Origin: CAZMGB01 sp964565775
GTDB lineage: Bacteria; Chloroflexota; Dehalococcoidia; DSTF01; JALHUB01
Assembly: GCA_964565775.1 (NCBI GenBank)
Contig: CAZMGB010000005.1
Coordinates: 1 to 64,000 of the forward strand
Length of the DNA: 64,000 nt
Direction: 5' to 3'
Shown here: positions 8,089-16,905 of the stretch, piece after piece
Layout of the letters: each line of letters begins with the position of its first letter
How positions within the stretch are numbered: the stretch's first letter is position 1
The notes under the pieces: generated by a model
Database searches by the model: none
What the model saw: only the letters and a program-made list of their open reading frames with translations
Told to the model about the DNA's origin: nothing
Program-made: the position numbers and the translations under genes

Positions 8089-9633
8089 CTAGTCGCGCAG
8101 GCGGTAGATGTCGGCGAATTCGACGGTCTCGATGAAGTCGTAGTGCCGCTCGATGAATGCTGCGAACGCATCGCTGATCCGGGGCGGCACGAGCCCGTAC
8201 CGGTCGCCACCCGGGCCGACCTCGAACGAGGAGTCGACGATCAGGGCCGGCGGCGATGCCTCGAGTTGACCAATAACCTCGTCCAGCAGTTCTGGGGCAA
8301 CCTCGAGATTCGCCAGCCGGAAGAAGCGTGCCGCCGGGCGCCGTCCCGTGAGCGCGTACACCTGAGATTCCCAGCCCACGTTGTAGATCGTATCGTTCTC
8401 CGCCGTTAGCGCGGCGACGCGAGCCGCCACAGCACCAGCCTCGACGTTTCGCTCAGCATATGTGGAGCCCTCCCATTTCCACCGGTGTGCCGCGTCGACG
8501 TCGGAGGCGAGATAGACGTACGAAAGCGACACCAGCGTGATGACCACCAGCGGCGCCATCACCGCGTACGTCCGCACGCGGAAGCGAACATCCGACCAGC
8601 GTGAGGTCAGCCAGAGAAGACCGACTGCAGCCAGGATGGCAGCGCCGGGCAGGAGCTGGACGTAGTAGTGTCCAAACAGCCGACCCGTCCAGGACGCACC
8701 CACAAAGGCCCCAGCCATCCAGAGAAGCGTCAGAAGTCTCATTCCCGACGGTAGGCGGCCTGCGACGCCGCCCACGGCCGCTAGGGCCCATAGAGCCAGC
8801 CCGCCCGTGATGGCCGCCTCGTGCACCTGCGCGACGTTCAACAGGCGCACACGTCCCAACACCCCGCTGTACTTTAGGTTGTAGGTGACGTTCGCGAACC
8901 AGAACTCCTCGAAGTGACCCGACACGGCCCAAGGCAACACCGCCAGGGCGGCCAAGACGCCGGCACCGGCAGCCATTGCTCCCGAGGCAACGGCCATTTC
9001 GCGCCACGGCCGCTCCTTCTCCAGGCCCATCCAGAGGAAATAGCCGAGCAGCGCGACCAGGTTGAACGCCATGCTCGTCTTCGTGAGTGCGGCGACGGCG
9101 CCGAAGACCCCCGACACGGCAAACCAGCCGACGCCGCCGCGCCGCCACCCGACGACAAAGCTCAGCAGAGAGAGCGCGAGCGGCAGCAAAGCGAACGCCT
9201 CGGTATTCCCGTTGAACTGGAGGTATTGATCGGCCGTGAAGAGGCTAAACGCCAGCGCCGCGACCAAGCCTAGACGATGGTTCGACATAGCCCGGCCCGT
9301 CGCGTAGACCACCAGCGCCGTCAGCGCCAGCAGGACAGTCGCCATCCCGTGGACGAGCGCTGCCGATGCGACGCCGCCGTTCAGAAGCAGGGCCAGTCGG
9401 TACCAGCCGTAGATAGCGGGCGGCTTGTGATCGAAGGCGCTCACGTAGGGCAGATCCCCAGAGGCAGCCGTCGTGAAGTAGGCCGCTTCGTCGTTCTGCA
9501 TCGGCTCGGCGAGGAACGGAAGCTGGAACAGTAGCGCCAGCACTGCCGCGAGTAGAACCGGGACCCACGCGAGAGCCGTCGTGGCTGGTGAAGCACTCCG
9601 CAGAGAGGCAGATCGGGCTTCCGTCGTAGTCAC
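8089..9633 (-). CDS. GT39/ArnT-like membrane glycosyltransferase
   Basis: A 514-residue polytopic membrane protein of the dolichyl-phosphate-mannose mannosyltransferase/ArnT superfamily (GT-C fold), which uses a polyprenyl-phosphate sugar as donor. A first helix (residues about 20-42) leads to the first periplasmic loop with MQNDEAAYF, whose acidic pair is the catalytic region, and FDHKPPAIYGWY, typical of the family. About ten further helices follow, then a soluble C-terminal domain ending near EFADIYRLRD. The start is GTG 9633 with no Shine-Dalgarno site visible; a GTATCCGATAC palindrome lies just upstream. Acceptor and sugar cannot be told. It stands alone, leftward, opposite comEA. Confidence 0.82.
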   Translation of the reverse strand: MTTTEARSASLRSASPATTALAWVPVLLAAVLALLFQLPFLAEPMQNDEAAYFTTAASGDLPYVSAFDHKPPAIYGWYRLALLLNGGVASAALVHGMATVLLALTALVVYATGRAMSNHRLGLVAALAFSLFTADQYLQFNGNTEAFALLPLALSLLSFVVGWRRGGVGWFAVSGVFGAVAALTKTSMAFNLVALLGYFLWMGLEKERPWREMAVASGAMAAGAGVLAALAVLPWAVSGHFEEFWFANVTYNLKYSGVLGRVRLLNVAQVHEAAITGGLALWALAAVGGVAGRLPSGMRLLTLLWMAGAFVGASWTGRLFGHYYVQLLPGAAILAAVGLLWLTSRWSDVRFRVRTYAVMAPLVVITLVSLSYVYLASDVDAAHRWKWEGSTYAERNVEAGAVAARVAALTAENDTIYNVGWESQVYALTGRRPAARFFRLANLEVAPELLDEVIGQLEASPPALIVDSSFEVGPGGDRYGLVPPRISDAFAAFIERHYDFIETVEFADIYRLRD

Positions 9634-9791
9634 GTGTCAAGTATCGGATACTCAGCATCGCCGCAGCAGACCGCCAGGCCCGGTAGAGGGGAATGCAGAC
9701 CGTACGGCCGAGCGCTGTGAGTTAGCTCAGAGAGATGGGGGTAGCCGTAGTCGTGTGCACGGTTCTCTGCGCCGGCGTGTGCCCCAGGCTG

Positions 9792-9818
9792 TTGACGGCG
9801 TCGGCGTCCTTGTATAAG
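9792..9818 (+). promoter_or_regulatory. Candidate promoter of comEA-comEC
   Basis: TTGACG (9792-9797) and TATAAG (9813-9818) are separated by 15 bases, shorter than ideal. Transcription from about 9825 would give a 55-base leader before the TTG start of comEA. The 246 bases between the divergent glycosyltransferase and comEA hold nothing else I recognise. Confidence 0.4.
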
Positions 9819-9879
9819 TTTGGGGCATCCCCGGAGACGCCAGGTACGGTTGTCGGCGCCGCTGCCGAGAGGTGCTCAG

Positions 9880-10440
9880 TTGTCCTGGGTCGACCGCTAC
9901 CGTACTCCTATCCTCCTGGGCCTGATGGCGCTCGTCGCCGTGGGGCTCGTCGCCTTCATCTTCCAGCAGCGGAACGGCCCCCGCCCTCTCGAGATCCGCT
10001 TCGACGAGCCCGGCGAGGGAGGCGATATCAAGGTCTATGTCACGGGAGCAGTCCTCCGGCCCGGCGTCTACGACCTGCGGGAGGGCGACCGTGTCGCGGA
10101 CGCCCTCGAGGCGGCCGGCGGCCCCAGTGATGACGCCGACCTCGTCACCCTCAACCTCGCCCGCCGCGTGAACGACGAGGACCAGGTCGTCGTGCCCCGC
10201 CAGGGACAGGCCGTCTCCCAGGTCGCCGGCGCCCTGCAGACGCAGCTCGTGAACATTAACACCGCCTCCGCCGAGCTGCTCGACTCCCTGCCGGGCATCG
10301 GTGAAGTGTACTCCCAGCGCATCGTCGAGTCGCGCAACCACGACGGGCCATTCGAGAGCACGGACGATCTGGTCGCGCGAGAGCTCATTCCTCGCTCCAC
10401 CTACGAAGGAATCAAGGATCTCATCACGGTCGGGCCTTGA
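9880..10440 (+). CDS. comEA: ComEA-like DNA-binding competence protein
   Basis: A 186-residue membrane-anchored protein that binds double-stranded DNA outside the membrane during natural uptake. A helix near residues 9-30 (ILLGLMALVAVGLVAFIF) anchors it. An SLBB domain follows (IKVYVTGAVLRPGVYDL...GDRVADALEAAGG), then a C-terminal helix-hairpin-helix pair (VNINTASAELLDSLPGIGE...ARIV form, here SQRIVESR). The TTG start at 9880 has GAGAGGT seven bases upstream and gives a short basic N-terminus. Its stop codon overlaps the TTG start of comEC (TTGA), so the two are translationally coupled. Confidence 0.93.
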   Translation: MSWVDRYRTPILLGLMALVAVGLVAFIFQQRNGPRPLEIRFDEPGEGGDIKVYVTGAVLRPGVYDLREGDRVADALEAAGGPSDDADLVTLNLARRVNDEDQVVVPRQGQAVSQVAGALQTQLVNINTASAELLDSLPGIGEVYSQRIVESRNHDGPFESTDDLVARELIPRSTYEGIKDLITVGP

Positions 10441-12887
10441 CGCTCGTATGTCTCGCCGCCGCCTGGCTCCTGGGAATAGTCGCCGCCGCCCTCTGGGACG
10501 TGCCGGTGGAGGCTGCTGCCGTCCTCGCCGCCGCCGGGCTGGCGCTCGCCCTGGCGCAGCGCCGCCCTCAGCCGCTGGCGCTGGGGCTCCTGGCCGCCGG
10601 TCTGTTCGCCGGGGCTGTCTGGCGCTACGACGAGAGCCGTCCGCCCTCCGAACCCACTGGCATCGCCGTCTACAACGACGCTGACGCCGTCCGCTTCCGG
10701 GCGCTGGTGGTCGAGGAGCCCGAGATACGCGGCCGCGTGCAACGGATGCGCCTGCAAGCGCGCGAGATGTGGCATGACGGCGCCTGGCAGCCCGTCGACG
10801 GCGGCGTTCTCCTGCGCAGGGCGGCCGTGCCTCGCTACCGCTACGGCGACCTGCTCGAGATCGAGGGCAAGCTCAACACGCCGCCGCAACTCCCCGACTT
10901 TGACTATCGCGAGTACCTGGCGCGACAGGGCGTCGAGTCGACCATCGACTACCCGAAGACGGAGCTTCTGCAGTCGGGACAGGGGAATCCGGCGATGGAG
11001 CTGGTCAACGCCACGCGCCAGCGCCTCAGCTCAGCCCTCGGCCGCACCCTGCCCGAACCCCAGGCGTCGCTGGCCCAGGGCATACTGCTGGGGGAGCGCT
11101 CCGCCCTGCCGCGCGACCTGGCGGACGACCTCAACGCCACGAACACCTCGCACATCGTCGCCATCTCCGGCTACAACGTCACCCTCGTCGCCGGACTCAT
11201 CGTCGGGGCGCTGGCCTGGCTCACGGGCCGACGGCAGGCCGCCCTCCTCGCCCTGTTCGCCATCGCCTTCTACACCGTCCTCACGGGCGCGTCGCCCTCG
11301 GTAGTGCGGGCCGCCATCATGGGCGGGCTTTTCCTGATGGCCACCCTCGCGGGCCGGCCCGGCAGCGCCCTCGCCTCCATCGTGACGGCGGCGGCGCTGA
11401 TGACCGCCTGGCGTCCCCCGGCGATCCACGACGTCTCCTTCCAGCTCAGCTTCGCCGCGGTGGTGGGCCTCGCGTACCTGGCGCCGGAGCTCGAGGCCAG
11501 GGCCGCCGGCTTCCTCGGCCCGCGCATCGGCGGAGAGGAAGTGCTGAGGCGGGGCTGGCCGAACCTGGTCCTGGACGTCTCGACGGTGACCATCGCCGCC
11601 GTCCTGGCGACTCTGCCCATCATCGCCCTCAACTTCGAGCGCATCTCCATCGTAGGACTGCCCGCCAACCTGCTCGTCGTGCCCGCCTTCCCCGTGATCT
11701 TCACCCTCTCGGCCGCGGCAGCGGTCGTTGGCGCTGTGGCGGGCGGCGTCGGCCAGTACGTCGCCTGGGCGGCCTGGCTGCCCCTCACCTACATGATCGA
11801 GACCGCGCGCAGCCTGGCCGACCTGCCCTTCGCATCGGTGACCGTGCGCGGCTTCGGCATAGGGCATGCGGCCGTATTCTACGCGGCGCTCGGCGCCTTC
11901 ACCTGGTGGGTGAGCCGCCAACGGCCAGGCCAGGCGCTGCTCTCACGCCTCTGGGCGCTGCTATCGAACCCGATGCGCTGGCTGGGCAGGCCTGTCCGGG
12001 CCATCCCGACCGCCTGGCTGGCCAGCGGCCTCATCTTCCTTGCCGTGCCGGTCTGGTGGGCCGTGCTTTCGGCGCCGGCCGACCGCCTCAGCGTAACGGT
12101 CATGGACGTCGGTCAGGGCGACGCCATCCTCATCCGCGGGCCGGAAGGCAACAAGGTGCTGGTGGACGGCGGCCCCAGCGGCGACGCCATCACCGGGGCC
12201 CTGGGCCGAGAGCTCCCCTTCTGGGACCGGAAGCTCGACATGGTGATCCTCACGCACCCCGAGGAGGACCACATGATGGGGCTGCTGACCGTGCTGGAGC
12301 GCTACGACGTGGAGCAGGTGATGGCCGGCCCGGCGGCTTCCGACTCGGCAGCTTTCGCAGAGTGGCGAGCGACGATCGAACGGAAGCAGATACCCTATCA
12401 CGAGGCCGTTCCGGGCGAACGGATCGACCTGGGCCGCGGCGCCTCAATGGAGGTCCTGGCGCCGCCGCTGGACCCTGAGCAAGGCACAGGCGCCGACCTC
12501 AACAACAACTCGGTGGTGCTCAAGCTGACTTGGGGCGCCGTCAGCTTCCTCTTGACGGGCGATCTTGAGGCCGAGGGCGAGGCGGCCCTCCTCGACACGG
12601 GCGACGATCTGCGGGCCACGGTGCTCAAGGTAGCCCACCACGGTAGCGCCACCTCCAGCAGCGACGCCTTCCTGGCCGCCGTGCGACCCCTCGTCTCCGT
12701 GATCTCCGTGGGCGAGGACAATCCCTTCCACCAGCCCTCACCCTCGACGCTGGAAAGCCTGGACCAGACGGTGCTCTATCGCACCGACGAGAACGGCCGC
12801 GTCCGCCTCTCCAGCGACGGCCATAGCCTCCGCATCGAAGTCGACCACAGAGAGCCCGCGATGCCCTTACGTTCTCAAGCCCAGTAG
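10437..12887 (+). CDS. comEC: ComEC/Rec2 DNA-uptake channel
   Basis: An 816-residue membrane protein that passes single-stranded DNA into the cell. The N-terminal helices and an OB-like DUF4131 region (to about residue 190) are followed by the competence domain with LGERSALPRDLADDLNATNT and HIVAISGYNVTLVAG. The C-terminal third is a metallo-beta-lactamase-like domain with THPEEDHMMGL, VMDVGQGDAI and LKVAHHGSATSSS, probably the nuclease/processing part. Length is typical. It begins with TTG overlapping the comEA stop. With comEA it implies capacity for transformation, though no pilus or comF/dprA genes are in the window. Confidence 0.95.
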   Translation: MTLVCLAAAWLLGIVAAALWDVPVEAAAVLAAAGLALALAQRRPQPLALGLLAAGLFAGAVWRYDESRPPSEPTGIAVYNDADAVRFRALVVEEPEIRGRVQRMRLQAREMWHDGAWQPVDGGVLLRRAAVPRYRYGDLLEIEGKLNTPPQLPDFDYREYLARQGVESTIDYPKTELLQSGQGNPAMELVNATRQRLSSALGRTLPEPQASLAQGILLGERSALPRDLADDLNATNTSHIVAISGYNVTLVAGLIVGALAWLTGRRQAALLALFAIAFYTVLTGASPSVVRAAIMGGLFLMATLAGRPGSALASIVTAAALMTAWRPPAIHDVSFQLSFAAVVGLAYLAPELEARAAGFLGPRIGGEEVLRRGWPNLVLDVSTVTIAAVLATLPIIALNFERISIVGLPANLLVVPAFPVIFTLSAAAAVVGAVAGGVGQYVAWAAWLPLTYMIETARSLADLPFASVTVRGFGIGHAAVFYAALGAFTWWVSRQRPGQALLSRLWALLSNPMRWLGRPVRAIPTAWLASGLIFLAVPVWWAVLSAPADRLSVTVMDVGQGDAILIRGPEGNKVLVDGGPSGDAITGALGRELPFWDRKLDMVILTHPEEDHMMGLLTVLERYDVEQVMAGPAASDSAAFAEWRATIERKQIPYHEAVPGERIDLGRGASMEVLAPPLDPEQGTGADLNNNSVVLKLTWGAVSFLLTGDLEAEGEAALLDTGDDLRATVLKVAHHGSATSSSDAFLAAVRPLVSVISVGEDNPFHQPSPSTLESLDQTVLYRTDENGRVRLSSDGHSLRIEVDHREPAMPLRSQAQ

Positions 12888-12975
12888 GTGCCAAGCCGTG
12901 CCGCTGGTGAGAGGTATAGGTGTTCTCAGAGGAGTTGGCGGACAGACCTCTTGGGCAGGAGTGGCGGTAACCCTC

Positions 12976-13046
12976 TTGACAACAGAGGTGCAGGGGCCGA
13001 TAATACTGTCGGAGGCTTTGCCGGCTTCGGCCGTCATTGCCTTTTT
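12976..13046 (+). other. Promoter-like sequence followed at once by a weak terminator
   Basis: TTGACA (12976-12981), a 17-base spacer and GATAAT (12999-13004) look like a good sigma70 promoter. Only about 35 bases later a small GC stem (GCCG/CGGC within 13014-13041) is followed by TTTTTCTTATT. The terminator may simply serve comEC, which stops at 12887, and the promoter may be chance; together they could also make a very short RNA convergent with the DUF3800 gene. The surrounding 12888-13062 is otherwise empty and AT-richer than its neighbours. Confidence 0.35.
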
Positions 13047-13062
13047 CTTATTGCTCCTCTGA

Positions 13063-13947
13063 TTACTCCACATGTTCTAGCTCACGCTCATCCCTTGGTC
13101 TTAGGTCATCGATGACGGCGAAGCTCCACACATTGAACCCCTGAGGATACCCAGGGTGAGCCACTGTAGCACGGTATCTTAGATTCAGCACCATCCGCCC
13201 GAATTCGTCCAGCTCCTCGCGCCTACGAGCGCGCATTCGCGAGACCCGCACATTCCACGAGATGACATAGGCCACGAGGTCGGCAACCTGAGTACCCGTA
13301 GTCAGGTCACTGTGAACAAAGAAGGGCTCGGGTAGTATGCGTCCCGACCGCATGCGCCCTGTCTGGGTTTGACGGAAGTATGCGGCCATCTGATCTACGA
13401 GCAAGTGCGCGCGGGACCGTTCGAGTTCATCGAAGACAACAAGGCCGCGCTCGTGGAGAGCTTGGTCGTCCACGAAATAGAAGAATCTCTCGAACAGATA
13501 CGCATAGTCTTTCCTGAGTCCTGTGCCAACGGGCGTTGGTGCTTTGGGGTGGACGATGCTGGCGAAGAACCGAACGCTGTGCGCGGCACACAGTTCCAGG
13601 ACGCGCTTGCAGAACGCGATCTTGGCCTGTGCCAGAGCAGTAATCTGTCGGCAACTTCCGTGCGCACCGTCCGCAAGGGCGGCCGCCGCGAGCTCAGCCC
13701 GCTCCGATTCAGGAATTGGGGTCATCTGGCTGGCATGCCGAAACGTCTTACTCTTCAACAGGCGCTTGGCCTTCAGTTCATGTCGGCCCAGAGAAACGCG
13801 CGTTCCGAAGAAGAGACGTTCTGCATCTTGTACTTGGCAGATGAAGTCCCACAGGCGCATATCGTGAACTGCGGCTCCAGCCAGCACCTCGTACGGGGAC
13901 GCCTTATGGTCTTGCCCGCTCTCGTCGACGAAGAGAAGATACGCCAC
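13063..13947 (-). CDS. DUF3800 domain protein
   Basis: A 294-residue protein of the DUF3800 family, whose function is not settled; members are often found on phages and in mobile or defence regions. The family hallmarks are the N-terminal LLFVDESGQDHKASPYEVLAG and the acidic VVFDELERSRAHLLVDQM and HSDLTTGTQVADLVAYVISW, where the acidic residues suggest a nuclease-like site. GTG 13947 is chosen because homologues begin a few residues before the DESG motif; AGGGA lies upstream. Codon use and base composition are less GC-rich than in neighbouring genes, and it sits alone between comEC and rph, so it was probably acquired. It has its own promoter at 14028-14057. Confidence 0.82.
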   Translation of the reverse strand: MAYLLFVDESGQDHKASPYEVLAGAAVHDMRLWDFICQVQDAERLFFGTRVSLGRHELKAKRLLKSKTFRHASQMTPIPESERAELAAAALADGAHGSCRQITALAQAKIAFCKRVLELCAAHSVRFFASIVHPKAPTPVGTGLRKDYAYLFERFFYFVDDQALHERGLVVFDELERSRAHLLVDQMAAYFRQTQTGRMRSGRILPEPFFVHSDLTTGTQVADLVAYVISWNVRVSRMRARRREELDEFGRMVLNLRYRATVAHPGYPQGFNVWSFAVIDDLRPRDERELEHVE

Positions 13948-14027
13948 TTGTCTGGTTTCCCTACACTGCCGCCGCTCTGCTAGGGGCTTGCCAGAGCGAA
14001 TCGTCGGCTCGGAGAACCCGCGTGACC

Positions 14028-14057
14028 ATGCTACGCGAAGGACATTAGCCAAGTCAA
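14028..14057 (-). promoter_or_regulatory. Promoter of the DUF3800 gene
   Basis: On the minus strand TTGACT (14057-14052), 18 bases and TAGCAT (14033-14028). The predicted leader to GTG 13947 is about 75 bases. The 345-base gap between this gene and rph (13948-14292) also holds the rph promoter and nothing else recognisable. Confidence 0.55.
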
Positions 14058-14237
14058 AGCATCCGCGCCAGGGCCGGGAGTCGGTCCGGTGAGGGCCAGG
14101 TTGTCAGCAGTGTTGAAGACGTGGGCGCAGGCCGCCTTCTACGCCCTTAAGACATCGAAGCGATGCAGAGAAGCGGAAGACCCACCCGTCGCCCTCTGGC
14201 GATGGGGGCTGTGCAGCTTCTCGTGGACCCCAGGCGA

Positions 14238-14247
14238 GTGCTATACT
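14238..14247 (+). promoter_or_regulatory. Extended -10 promoter of rph
   Basis: GTGC-TATACT, with a start expected near 14254, about 40 bases before the TTG start of rph. No clear -35. The same GTGC extension recurs upstream of larE, the carboxylase gene, hemW and the Zn-ribbon gene. Confidence 0.5.
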
Positions 14248-14292
14248 CCCCCTGCCATCTCCATCCGCTCTTGCCGAGGAGGAGGTACCGCC

Positions 14293-15027
14293 TTGACGCG
14301 TGCAGACGGCCGTCGCAACGACGAGATGCGCCCGGTACGCATCACTCCGGGCTATCTGCCCCACGCCGAGGGCTCCGCCCTCATCGAGCTTGGGCAGACG
14401 CGTGTACTCTGCGCCGTCTCCATCGAGGACCGCCTGCCCCCGTTTCTGCGTGGCAGCGGCGGCGGCTGGATTACGGCCGAGTACGGGATGCTGCCGCGAT
14501 CGACCAGGGAGCGGACGCCCCGCGAGGCCGCTGTGGGACGCCTGGGGGGCCGAACGCACGAGATCCAGCGGCTGATCGGCCGCTCTTTGAGGGCGGTGGC
14601 CAGCCTGGAGAGCCTGAAGGAGCGTACCTTCACCGTGGACTGCGACGTCATCCAGGCCGACGGCGGCACGCGCACGGCGGCCATCACCGCCTCCTACGTC
14701 GCCCTGCGCCAGGCCCTGGAGCCGCTCGTCGAGAAGGGAGACGTTCCGGCCATGCCACTCAGCGGGGCCGTCGCCGCCACCAGCGTCGGCGTCGTCGATG
14801 GAGTAGTGATACTCGACCTCTGCTACGACGAGGACTCTCAGGCGGAGGTGGACTTCAACGTTGTCATGACGGACGACGGGCGCTTCATCGAGGTGCAGGG
14901 CACGGCCGAGAGCCGCCCCTTCCCGCGCGAGACGATGGACGAGCTGCTGGCCCTGGCCGAGCGGGGACTGCGCTCCCTGTTCGAAGCGCAGAAGCAGGCC
15001 CTGGGCGAGCTCGGCATCTCCGCCTGA
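14293..15027 (+). CDS. rph: Ribonuclease PH
   Basis: A 244-residue phosphorolytic 3'-exoribonuclease that trims tRNA 3' ends. Typical features in order: TRADGRRNDEMRPVRI at the start, the phosphate/RNA loop GGGWITAEYGMLPRSTRERT, GRTHEIQRLIGRSLRA, the FTVDCDVIQADGGTRTAAI core and the acidic EDSQAEVDFNVVMTDDG. The length is normal. The TTG start at 14293 has GAGGAGGAGGT seven bases upstream; the longer upstream frame runs through the promoter and is rejected. The gene is monocistronic, with the HIT gene converging from the right. Confidence 0.96.
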   Translation: MTRADGRRNDEMRPVRITPGYLPHAEGSALIELGQTRVLCAVSIEDRLPPFLRGSGGGWITAEYGMLPRSTRERTPREAAVGRLGGRTHEIQRLIGRSLRAVASLESLKERTFTVDCDVIQADGGTRTAAITASYVALRQALEPLVEKGDVPAMPLSGAVAATSVGVVDGVVILDLCYDEDSQAEVDFNVVMTDDGRFIEVQGTAESRPFPRETMDELLALAERGLRSLFEAQKQALGELGISA

Positions 15028-15042
15028 GCCGGCGCCGGCCCT

Positions 15043-15372
15043 TCACGCGTATTCGCCCAGAAAGGTGCCCCCGAGGATGTGCACGTGGCCGTGCGACTGA
15101 CTCTGCATGGCGTCGGGGCCGAAGTTGGCGACGAGCCGGAACCCCCTCGGACAGTGCGCCTCGCCCATCTCTGCGGCGACCTCGCCCACTCGCCCCAGGT
15201 TGCTCCACAGCTCCTCCTGCGTGACGTGAACCTTGGGCACCGCCAGGAGCATCACCGGCACCCAGTGCAGGCGGTTCCGGAAGACCATCACCTCATCGTC
15301 CTCGTAGACGATCTCGGCCGGCTCCCTGCCGGCGACGATCTCGCAGAACGTGCAGTAGTTCACGGTTGTCAT
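15043..15372 (-). CDS. HIT-family nucleotide hydrolase/transferase
   Basis: A 109-residue histidine-triad protein. The triad is QSHGHVHILGG near the C-terminus (H-x-H-x-H), whose middle His is the nucleophile that forms an AMP-His intermediate. The N-terminal CTFCEIVAG is the usual start of HIT proteins, with a Cys pair that may bind zinc. Substrates of such proteins are adenosine phosphoramidates or dinucleotides; which one is unknown here. ATG 15372. It converges on rph with a 15-base gap and faces the DUF1015 gene divergently across 131 bases that show no clear promoter. Confidence 0.88.
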   Translation of the reverse strand: MTTVNYCTFCEIVAGREPAEIVYEDDEVMVFRNRLHWVPVMLLAVPKVHVTQEELWSNLGRVGEVAAEMGEAHCPRGFRLVANFGPDAMQSQSHGHVHILGGTFLGEYA

Positions 15373-15503
15373 CCCCTACCCGCGCACGGCAAGACAAATC
15401 TCAGCCATTCTAGGAGACGCCCTCTGGTGCGTCAACGACGGGGGCTTTATCATGCCCCTAGAAGCCCGATCGCCATCGCTGCGCACAGGTAGGACACCGC
15501 CCC

Positions 15504-16820
15504 TTGGCTGACCTGCGCCCCTTTCCCGCCCTTCGCTACCGGCTCGAAGCCGTCGGCGACCTGGCCGAGCTGCTGTCGCCGCCCTTCGACGTCATCTCGC
15601 GCCAGCAGCAGATGGACCTCTACCGGCGTAGCCCCTTCAACATCGTCCGCCTGGAGTACGGCGAGCAGCGACCCGGCGACAGCGGGGACGACAACCGTTA
15701 CACTCGCGCCGCCACAACCCTGGCCGAATGGCTGGAGAGCGGCGTCCTCTTCAAGGATGACGCGCCTTCGTTTTATGTCTACCGGCACGCGTTCCCCCAC
15801 CAGGGCCGGCACCTGGAACGCCGGGCCCTCTTCGCCCGCGTCCGCCTTGAGGACTGGAGCAGCGGCACTGTCCGGCCCCACGAACACACGATGGCGCAAC
15901 CCAAGGAGGACCGGCTCGAGCTGTTGCGCCGCTGCCGGGTCAACGTAAGCCCGGTGCTGAGCGTCTACCGCGATCCGGAGGGTGTGATCGGCGCGATTCT
16001 CGACGACGTCGGGACGCGTGAACCTCTCATCGACGCGACGGATGCGGGGGAACAGCGCCATCGCCTTACCGCCTTCACCGAATCCCGCGCCATCGAAGCC
16101 ATCTCCGCCCACTTCCACGACTGGCCCCTCTACATCGCCGACGGGCACCACCGTTACGAGACGGCGTTGGCCTATCGCGACGAGCGCCGCAGCGCCGCGC
16201 CGGCCTGGAGCGGCGAGGAGGGCGAGAACTTCGTGCTCATGGCGCTGACCGCGGCTGAGGACCCGGGGCTCGTCGTGCGGCCCATCCACCGCCTCGCCAA
16301 TCCGCCGTCCCTGCCGGCTGACCTGACGGAGCGGCTGGAGCGTTTCTTCCGGGTGGAGGCCATTCCGATGAACGGAGAGGACGCTGTCCACATCGCCTCT
16401 CTTCTGGCCGACAGGGCCGGCGCCGGCACAGCCGCCTTCGCCCTGCTCGGGCCGGGACCGGGCCGGCTCCATTTGCTCACGCTCGAGAGGCGCGATGAGG
16501 CACAGCGATTCCTGCCGGCCAGCGCGTCGGCCGCCTGGCGCTCACTCGACGTGGCGACGCTGCACTACGTCGTCTTTGGGGAGGTGCTGGGCATCGACCC
16601 CGAGGCACGAGAAGAAGAAGGCATCGTCACCTACTGCCACGAAGTCGAGGATGTGCTGCGTGCGGTGGAGTCAGGCCGTTTCCGGCTGGGCGTCCTTCTC
16701 AACCCGACGCCTGTGGAGCAGATCCTGGCCGTCGCCGACGCCGGCGAGCGCATGCCCCACAAGTCCACCAGCTTTCATCCCAAGCTGGCCACCGGCCTCG
16801 TCCTCAACGCCCTGGACTGA
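15504..16820 (+). CDS. DUF1015 family protein
   Basis: A 438-residue protein of the DUF1015 family, widely conserved but not biochemically defined; some members sit beside serine-pathway genes, and here serA converges on it. The family's ADLRPFPALRYRL and LLSPPFDVIS start, NIVRLEYGE, VRPHEHTMAQPKEDRLELLRRC, and the ADGHHRYETALAYRDERR motif are all present. The His-rich ADGHHRYET and HEHT segments suggest metal or nucleotide binding, similar to the SerK-type ADP-dependent serine kinases recognised in this superfamily; that link is an inference from family resemblance. TTG 15504 has AGGTAGGA upstream. Confidence 0.85.
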   Translation: MADLRPFPALRYRLEAVGDLAELLSPPFDVISRQQQMDLYRRSPFNIVRLEYGEQRPGDSGDDNRYTRAATTLAEWLESGVLFKDDAPSFYVYRHAFPHQGRHLERRALFARVRLEDWSSGTVRPHEHTMAQPKEDRLELLRRCRVNVSPVLSVYRDPEGVIGAILDDVGTREPLIDATDAGEQRHRLTAFTESRAIEAISAHFHDWPLYIADGHHRYETALAYRDERRSAAPAWSGEEGENFVLMALTAAEDPGLVVRPIHRLANPPSLPADLTERLERFFRVEAIPMNGEDAVHIASLLADRAGAGTAAFALLGPGPGRLHLLTLERRDEAQRFLPASASAAWRSLDVATLHYVVFGEVLGIDPEAREEEGIVTYCHEVEDVLRAVESGRFRLGVLLNPTPVEQILAVADAGERMPHKSTSFHPKLATGLVLNALD

Positions 16821-16905
16821 CCCAGGAGCGAGGCCCGCGAAGGGCGAAACGCCCGCCCGATTCCCTCGGCCCGGTTCCGCATCTCCGGCTGCGCGGGTAT
16901 CGGGG

